Positions 8,309 through 12,849 of a DNA stretch of 12,849 bases are shown here, piece by piece; position 1 is the first letter of the stretch, and each line of letters opens with the position of its first letter. The stretch lies in assembly GCA_030706105.1 (NCBI GenBank), contig JAUZPC010000040.1:1-12849 (forward strand). Direction: 5' to 3'. The notes under the pieces were generated by a model. That model was not told where the DNA came from, made no database searches, and saw only the letters and a program-made list of their open reading frames with translations. Source of the DNA: Bacteroidota bacterium (GTDB lineage: Bacteria > Bacteroidota > Ignavibacteria > Ignavibacteriales > Ignavibacteriaceae). The position numbers were made by a program, and so were the translations under genes.

Positions 8309-8635
8309 ATGAAAAATTTTGATGTTCCGAAAAATTTTGCTTTGGACATGTTTTTATCTAACATTCTGTCCGATTATGGGAAATTGGATTATCTGGACAT
8401 TGATACAGAAAAGAAGTCGATAGTCTTAGATTTTCTTCCAATTGGTGAAAGTGAATCAATTTCAATAAATTTATCAAAATACGAACTAATTCAAGAGTCT
8501 GGTAAGTATTACTTTGTTATAAAGAACATCTCTTGTTCCAAGTTATGGATTGATAAAGTACTAAAAAATAATTTAATTGATAAAAAGCTGGAAATTCCGG
8601 AAAGTTATTCGATGGATGTTATCTTTTTACTTTAA
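8309..8635 (+). CDS. Unrecognised 108-residue protein
   Basis: I do not recognise a family. The protein is small and soluble-looking, with no signal peptide or membrane segment. The N-terminus (about 1-24) looks helical. It is followed by alternating hydrophobic stretches suggesting a beta meander (YLDIDTEKKSIVLDFLP, SISINLSKYEL, KYYFVIKNI), then a helix with SKLWIDKVL and a closing IPESYSM..IFLL segment. That order (short strands, then a Trp-containing helix and an IP motif) looks like a conserved compact alpha/beta fold rather than random coding. A good ribosome site and the absence of internal stops across the whole spacer support a real gene. It follows cysK by 81 bases with a stem-loop between, so it may be separately transcribed or read through. 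Its last 9 bases overlap the end of the convergent MFS gene. Confidence 0.75.
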   Translation: MKNFDVPKNFALDMFLSNILSDYGKLDYLDIDTEKKSIVLDFLPIGESESISINLSKYELIQESGKYYFVIKNISCSKLWIDKVLKNNLIDKKLEIPESYSMDVIFLL

Positions 8636-9877
8636 TTTGTTACTGCTGTAATTTATTTTAACCTGTGAGAGAAGAATCAGTCCTGAAACAAAAAATATGG
8701 ATAAGGACAAGGACGCATATCTTGGATTTAATATATCGGATATAATCCCAAAAACCAGCGGTCCAATTATGGCAGATGATTTACCAAACAATCCATCGTA
8801 AAAGCCAAAAAATTCAGCTTCCCTCTCCTTTGGTGTTAATAAAGCCATTAAACTCCTGCTGCATGATTGAGACGAGCCAATTGCCAGACCGGCAGTAAAA
8901 CCGAGAAAGTAAAACTGAACTATGGACTGAATAAAAAACGATCCGACGGCAACAATTATCCATAAAAATAATGTAATGATGATAGTTTTTTTGGGTCCGA
9001 TATGATCCGATATAATTCCAAAACAGAATGCACCAAGAATAGCAGTACTTTGCACAATTGCGAAGAAGTAAATTATTTGAGCATCTGTCATTTTTAACAC
9101 ATCTGAAGCAAAAATGGAAGAAAAGGCAATAATAGTAATAATAGCATCATTATATAGGAAAAATGCTAAAAGAAATTTTTTCAGAGAGGGGTAATTATTT
9201 TTTATAAATATTTCTTTAAAAGTTGCCAAACTTCTTCTCATCCCCATTTTAATCAATTGAGTCTTGCTTTCGTATGAATACGAGTGTGTCGGCTCTGAAA
9301 CAAATATAAATAATGGTAAAGAGAAAACCAGAAAGAACAGAGCAGCAATAACAAAGGTCAAGCGAATATAAAAGTAATAATTAGGGTCAGTTTGCGCAGG
9401 AATAATGAGCATAGAAATAATTAAGACGGCTAAAGCACCTAAATATCCCATTGCAAAGCCATAACCGGAAACCCTGCCGAGATTTTTCTTTTCGGTAATA
9501 TTTGGTAAAAAGGCATCATAAAATACTAATCCTGCTTCAAAGCCAAGATTTGCCAGGACAAAAAGGCACAGACCAAGTAATACATCCCCCTGCCTGACAA
9601 AAAACATAAGAAAAGTGCAAAGGATGCAAAGAAGAGTAAAAAGCATTAAAAAACGCTTTCTGTTTCTTGAATAATCAGCTATGGCACCTAAAGGAGGACT
9701 TAGTATGGCAGCCAATATCATTGAAATACTTACCGCCAGTCCCCAAATACTTCTGCCGCCTTGCGCTACATAATTAGAAAAATACTTAGCATAAATAACA
9801 GTAACAATAATTACCGAAAAAGCGGTGTTAGCAAAATCAAAAAGAGTCCAGGCAAATATTTTACCGTTTTTGCTCAT
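8627..9877 (-). CDS. MFS transporter, UMF1 (Atg22-like) family
   Basis: Twelve-helix major facilitator protein of 416 residues in the inner membrane; the substrate is unknown. Family marks: WTLFDFANTAFS (10-21) in helix 1, the motif-A-like GAIADYSRNRKR loop (64-75), FYDAFLP (119-125), LYNDAI (241-246), SRSLMALLTPKEREAEFFG (340-358) and FGKSSAIIGPLVFG (364-377). This set is typical of the bacterial UMF1 group related to yeast Atg22, which exports amino acids from the vacuole; export of amino acids here would be inference only. It starts 9 bases after nusB on the same strand, with no clear Shine-Dalgarno, so translation is probably coupled. It is the last gene of the leftward operon, and the tail-to-tail overlap with its neighbour leaves no space for a terminator between them. 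Confidence 0.9.
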   Translation of the reverse strand: MSKNGKIFAWTLFDFANTAFSVIIVTVIYAKYFSNYVAQGGRSIWGLAVSISMILAAILSPPLGAIADYSRNRKRFLMLFTLLCILCTFLMFFVRQGDVLLGLCLFVLANLGFEAGLVFYDAFLPNITEKKNLGRVSGYGFAMGYLGALAVLIISMLIIPAQTDPNYYFYIRLTFVIAALFFLVFSLPLFIFVSEPTHSYSYESKTQLIKMGMRRSLATFKEIFIKNNYPSLKKFLLAFFLYNDAIITIIAFSSIFASDVLKMTDAQIIYFFAIVQSTAILGAFCFGIISDHIGPKKTIIITLFLWIIVAVGSFFIQSIVQFYFLGFTAGLAIGSSQSCSRSLMALLTPKEREAEFFGFYDGLFGKSSAIIGPLVFGIISDILNPRYASLSLSIFFVSGLILLSQVKINYSSNKLK

Positions 9878-9886
9878 TAATAGGAA

Positions 9887-10363
9887 TTACTTTTTTGCCG
9901 GTTTTATTGTTTCGTCAATCAGCCCTCTGCCGGTTTTATTAAGGATTCCTTTATTCTTCAAATCTTCATAAACAGCATCAAGGATTCCATTAATAAATTT
10001 ACCGCTCCCTGCAGTAGAATATTCCTTGGCTATCTCAATAGATTCGTTTATGGAAACTTTTGGTGGAATATCTTCAAAATATTTAAGTTCACAAATCGCC
10101 ATTCTAATAAGAATTTTGTCAATCAGTGTAATTCTGTCCATTTCCCAATTAGATATCCGCTCTTCAATAATTTCATCAAGTTCTTTTTTCTTAACCAAAA
10201 CTTTATGCACTAAAAGATCAGCAAATACTCTGTCTTCGTCTTTGTGAATGTCATTTAATACACTATCAATCAATGCCTGCAAGCCTTCGGTATTCATTTC
10301 ATAAGCATATAATATTTGAAGTACTCTTTCTCTAATCAACCTTCTCTTAAACTGCGATTTCAT
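9887..10363 (-). CDS. nusB: Transcription antitermination factor NusB
   Basis: All-helical RNA-binding protein that with NusE (ribosomal protein S10) binds boxA and promotes antitermination on rRNA operons. At 158 residues it is slightly longer than the E. coli protein because of a basic C-terminal tail. Diagnostic pieces: FKRRLIRERVLQILYAYEM near the N-terminus (arginine-rich start of the family), LIDKILIRMAICEL (80-93) and KVSINESIEIAKEYSTAGSGKFINGILD (102-129), the family's most conserved block. AGGA sits about 10 bases before ATG 10363. It follows the DUF218 gene by 51 bases and precedes the transporter by 9. In many bacteria nusB follows ribH; here it is in a different, mixed operon. Identification is firm. 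Confidence 0.95.
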   Translation of the reverse strand: MKSQFKRRLIRERVLQILYAYEMNTEGLQALIDSVLNDIHKDEDRVFADLLVHKVLVKKKELDEIIEERISNWEMDRITLIDKILIRMAICELKYFEDIPPKVSINESIEIAKEYSTAGSGKFINGILDAVYEDLKNKGILNKTGRGLIDETIKPAKK

Positions 10364-10414
10364 TATTAAGTTATCCTATTTTTAACGATTTTCATTCGAA
10401 CCCAAAAACAATTA

Positions 10415-11440
10415 TTATAAACCAAAGAACCAAAATACAAAAAGCCCAATGGCTTCCCTAACCCTATAAAACAAAAAACTGCTAAAGCTCATTTTAAGAT
10501 CACTTGCAACCAGATTAACATTTAGATTATATATCTTGCAAATTTCATCAACACGCGGTAAATGATAAGAATCAGATACAATTATGATAGTATTAAAATC
10601 TTTTAAGTTTCTCTTAATAAACTCAATCTGCTGTTTTGTTGAACTGGTGCTATCCTCTAATTGAAGTACATCCGGATCAATGCCTTTCTGCTTGAGATAT
10701 AAATAACCCGCTTCGGCCTCACTTACTTCTCCCGGTGCATGGCCTCCGGTAAGCTGAATTTTTGCAACATACCCTTCTTGATATAATTCATAAGCTTTGT
10801 TTATTCGGGCTTCTAAGGTTGGACTTGGTTTGTTCTTTTTCCAAACTGCAGCGCCTAAGACCACTGCTACATTATTATTTTTATCTAAATTGGTTTTATT
10901 TATCTGTATTTCAGTGTCATAAGTTTTCCAGAATGCAAATATAAATATAATTACAAATAAAATTAAGCCCCAAACCAGCGACATAAAAAATACTTTTTTT
11001 CCTCTTTTCTTAAAGAGACACTGCAAAAGATATATCAAGATAAAGAACTGCATAAATTGAAATACGAAGAAAAATATTCCGGCACTTATTTCGTAATACG
11101 GATGATCTAAAAAGTCAATTTTAAATATTGTAATCTTGAAGTTAATTGCTAAAGCAGCTGTTAATAAAGAAGCAGTTGAGACAACAGTATAAGTTAATAA
11201 CTGATGAACCGGAAAATACTTTTTCTGAACAAATTTTGCACCAAGGAGAAGCAACAAAACCACAATACCCGGAATGATGTTAAACAGATTTGCCGGGGCC
11301 ATAATTTGGAAATCTTTAAACTCTATATGCAGATGGTTATATTTAAAGATAAAAATATAAACTAAATTAAATAAATTTAGAGTTAAAACTAAAGCAAAAG
11401 AAATTTTTGCAGCCCAAATCCGGTTTTTTTTCATAGGCAT
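10415..11440 (-). CDS. Membrane protein with periplasmic DUF218 (YdcF/SanA/ElyC-like) domain
   Basis: The N-terminal half holds about five hydrophobic helices (roughly 11-33, 52-70, 82-101, 119-143, 151-171), which would place the C-terminal domain outside the cytoplasmic membrane. Residues about 190-330 form a DUF218 domain: VAVVLGAAV (191-199), TLEARINKAYELY (208-220), IQLTGGHAPGEVSEAEAG (228-245), LEDSTSST (261-268) and IIVSDSYHLPR (286-296). Known relatives (SanA, ElyC) affect envelope integrity and lipid-carrier-linked glycan steps, but the biochemical reaction is not settled. At 341 residues it is longer than plain YdcF because of the membrane half. Two ATGs (11440 and 11434) are possible starts; neither has a clear ribosome site, and the first is used. 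It starts 10 bases after the VanZ-like gene. Confidence 0.85.
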   Translation of the reverse strand: MPMKKNRIWAAKISFALVLTLNLFNLVYIFIFKYNHLHIEFKDFQIMAPANLFNIIPGIVVLLLLLGAKFVQKKYFPVHQLLTYTVVSTASLLTAALAINFKITIFKIDFLDHPYYEISAGIFFFVFQFMQFFILIYLLQCLFKKRGKKVFFMSLVWGLILFVIIFIFAFWKTYDTEIQINKTNLDKNNNVAVVLGAAVWKKNKPSPTLEARINKAYELYQEGYVAKIQLTGGHAPGEVSEAEAGYLYLKQKGIDPDVLQLEDSTSSTKQQIEFIKRNLKDFNTIIIVSDSYHLPRVDEICKIYNLNVNLVASDLKMSFSSFLFYRVREAIGLFVFWFFGL

Positions 11441-11450
11441 ATCAGATTAA

Positions 11451-11864
11451 CTAAGAAATATATTCTTTGTTACCTTTTACTTTTGAAACATATATAAACA
11501 AATAGACTACTATTGAACCTATAATTGCACCAACAAAATCTGCCAGCCAATCATTTATGTCACAGAATCTGCCGGGAACGTATAATTGATGGATTTCGTC
11601 CACAGCTCCATAAAAAGCCACGATAAATACTGAGATAATATAATATCCTTTTTTAAGAAGCTTAGATTTATTTTGAGTAAATAAAGTAAGACCTAACAAA
11701 ACACTTAAACCAAAATATGCAAGAAAATGTTCTATTTTATCATTTATTTTTACTTCCGGCAGTTTGCTGGACGGAAGCGTTGTTAGTGTAAATATTAACA
11801 GCCAATATAAGGATAAGGGAAAATATACCACATATATTTTATATTTTTCAATGAATTTAAGCAA
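11451..11864 (-). CDS. VanZ-like family membrane protein
   Basis: Small integral membrane protein of 137 residues with about four helices (roughly 12-30, 47-63, 73-90, 107-126). VanZ-family marks: WLLIFTLTTLP (21-31), the DKIEH motif (42-46), GAVDEIHQLYVPGRFCD (86-102) and the DWLADFVGAIIGS segment (105-117). The original VanZ gives low-level teicoplanin resistance, but most family members sit in ordinary genomes with unknown function, so resistance should not be inferred. The start is TTG at 11864: AGGA at 11871-11874 stands at good spacing, and no later start would keep the first helix. Its first 8 bases overlap the end of the nnrD-type gene, which implies translational coupling. The DUF218 gene follows after 10 bases; both are envelope-type proteins. 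Confidence 0.86.
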   Translation of the reverse strand: MLKFIEKYKIYVVYFPLSLYWLLIFTLTTLPSSKLPEVKINDKIEHFLAYFGLSVLLGLTLFTQNKSKLLKKGYYIISVFIVAFYGAVDEIHQLYVPGRFCDINDWLADFVGAIIGSIVVYLFIYVSKVKGNKEYIS

Positions 11865-12849
11865 GCGATTTCCTAATGAAATTTATTGTAAACCCAAAAT
11901 TATCAATTAAATCAATAGAAGTAAATGTATTTTCTGAAAACTTGACTTTTAATATATCAGCGGAAAGACTGTGCATATAAATGCCCGCCACTAAAGCTTT
12001 TTCAATATCCTCATTCTGAGCCAGTAAACCCGCTAAAACCCCTGTAAGCACGTCCCCTGTTCCAAATTTGGCCATTCCTGCATTACCTGCTGAATTTATG
12101 AAACAATTACCTTCAGGAGTAAAGAGAATGGTCGGTGCGCCTTTTAGTACCAAGTAAGCGCCTGTTTCCCTGCTAAACTCAGTACCATATTTTAAAATGT
12201 CTTTTTGAATTTTCCCGATTTCAATACCGATCAAATCAGAAAATTCTTTCAAATGAGGAGTAAATACAACATCCTTTAGTATAAACTTCTTATAGATGCC
12301 GCTATTAAGTGCAAACACGGCATCAGCATCTATTACTAATTTTTTATAAATTTTTTCCTCAAGTATCTTATGCACTGCTTTAACTGTTTCGGGTTCCCTC
12401 CCCAATCCGCTGCCGATAGCAACAGCATCAGCCCAAACAATTTTTTTATTTATGCTATCCAAAGCAGGAACTGAGAGATACTCTTTCCCATTGTCATTAT
12501 ACTGTTCAACAACCACTTCGGCAATATCCTTATATACTGAACTTCTGCAAGCTTTAGGAAAAGCAAGGATGCTTGCCCCCGCACCAATTTTTAACGCAGC
12601 CTTTGCAGCCAATGCCCCTGCACCGGGATACTTGCCGGAACCGCAAATGGAAAGTGCTTTACCAGAGGAATATTTATGCAGGTTTTTCGCTTTTTGCGGA
12701 ATTCCCTCCAAAGCATCTTCAGGCTCAATTTCAAAAGCAGTGGTCTCTAAATTTTCAAATAAGGATTTATCAATACCTATGTCAGCCAATTCAACAGTTC
12801 CTGCATTTAAATAACCTGAATTGAAGAAGAGTCCTTTTTTATATAATGC
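11857..12849 (-). CDS. nnrD: ADP-dependent NAD(P)H-hydrate dehydratase (probable bifunctional epimerase/dehydratase), 5'-truncated
   Basis: Repairs hydrated NADH/NADPH (NAD(P)HX) by ADP-dependent dehydration. The frame is open to the right edge, so the N-terminus lies outside. The visible edge part, KKGLFFNSGYLNAGTVELADIGI, matches the end of a YjeF_N epimerase domain, so the whole gene is most likely a fused NnrE-NnrD of about 500 residues. Dehydratase marks, counted from the edge: GSGKYPGAG (70-78), AVAIGSGLGRE (142-152), VIDADAVFAL (172-181), TPHLKEFSDLIG (197-208), LVLKGAPTI (233-241) and NAGMAKFGTGDVLTGVLAGLLAQ (256-278), with the catalytic Asp of GTGD at 266. A TTG at 12789 is not taken as the start because the homology continues upstream of it. 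It overlaps the VanZ-like gene by 8 bases and is the first visible gene of the leftward operon. Confidence 0.93.
   Translation of the reverse strand, partial: ALYKKGLFFNSGYLNAGTVELADIGIDKSLFENLETTAFEIEPEDALEGIPQKAKNLHKYSSGKALSICGSGKYPGAGALAAKAALKIGAGASILAFPKACRSSVYKDIAEVVVEQYNDNGKEYLSVPALDSINKKIVWADAVAIGSGLGREPETVKAVHKILEEKIYKKLVIDADAVFALNSGIYKKFILKDVVFTPHLKEFSDLIGIEIGKIQKDILKYGTEFSRETGAYLVLKGAPTILFTPEGNCFINSAGNAGMAKFGTGDVLTGVLAGLLAQNEDIEKALVAGIYMHSLSADILKVKFSENTFTSIDLIDNFGFTINFIRKSLA
11871..11874 (-). promoter_or_regulatory. Ribosome binding site AGGA supporting the TTG start of the VanZ-like gene
   Basis: On the minus strand AGGA is followed by six bases and then TTG (11864-11862). It lies inside the last codons of the upstream repair-enzyme gene, whose stop codon (11859-11857) falls inside the start of the VanZ-like gene. 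Confidence 0.6.

Noticed and set aside
8303..8635. TTG start at 8303 for the 108-residue gene
   Set aside because: It would leave only 2 bases after GAGG; ATG 8309 has normal spacing.
11451..11864. Glycopeptide resistance gene vanZ
   Set aside because: The family match is clear, but there are no other van genes here and the gene sits in a housekeeping operon; most VanZ-family proteins are not resistance factors.
12787..12789. TTG at 12789 as the start of a stand-alone dehydratase
   Set aside because: The 20 codons upstream to the window edge stay open and match the end of an epimerase domain, so the gene continues beyond the edge.
12452..12824. Plus-strand open frames opposite the nnrD gene
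   Set aside because: They lie wholly antisense to a gene with strong family motifs and look like no protein family; they are shadows.

Overview
This is an AT-rich stretch of bacterial chromosome made almost wholly of housekeeping genes. The protein sequences look like the Bacteroidota/Chlorobiota group. Within it, an Ignavibacteria-like bacterium is my best guess, because several genes carry clear Shine-Dalgarno sequences, which typical Bacteroidota rarely use. This placement is an impression from reading the proteins, not a search result.

Left block (1-5248, plus strand): the 3' end of a complex I (NADH-quinone oxidoreductase) operon, nuoL-nuoM-nuoN, encoding the three antiporter-like proton-pumping membrane subunits. 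nuoL lacks its first codons at the window edge. Its reading frame also breaks by one base near 1557-1590, so the C-terminal part (TM15, lateral helix, TM16) lies in another frame. The operon ends at a strong stem-loop terminator that also serves the convergent gene beyond it.

Middle block (5256-8635): a leftward gene for a lipoprotein built of about eight TPR repeats. It is separated from a rightward cysE-cysK pair (serine acetyltransferase and O-acetylserine sulfhydrylase, the two steps from serine to cysteine) by a 212-base AT-rich divergent region holding repeated copies of a 9-base word. cysE ends in isoleucine, as expected if it docks into CysK. After cysK come a long stem-loop and a 108-residue protein I do not recognise.

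Right block (8627-12849, minus strand): a compact operon read right to left. It runs NAD(P)H-hydrate repair enzyme (nnrD domain, truncated by the window edge), VanZ-family membrane protein, DUF218/YdcF-like membrane protein, nusB, and a UMF1-type MFS transporter. Junctions are an 8-base overlap or gaps of 10, 51 and 9 bases. The last gene overlaps the end of the unrecognised gene by 9 bases, tail to tail.

I see no mobile element, CRISPR array, tRNA, rRNA or defence system. The points most worth checking are the nuoL frame break, the unrecognised 108-residue protein with the stem-loop before it, and the repeats upstream of cysE. No gene-free stretch exceeds 300 bases.
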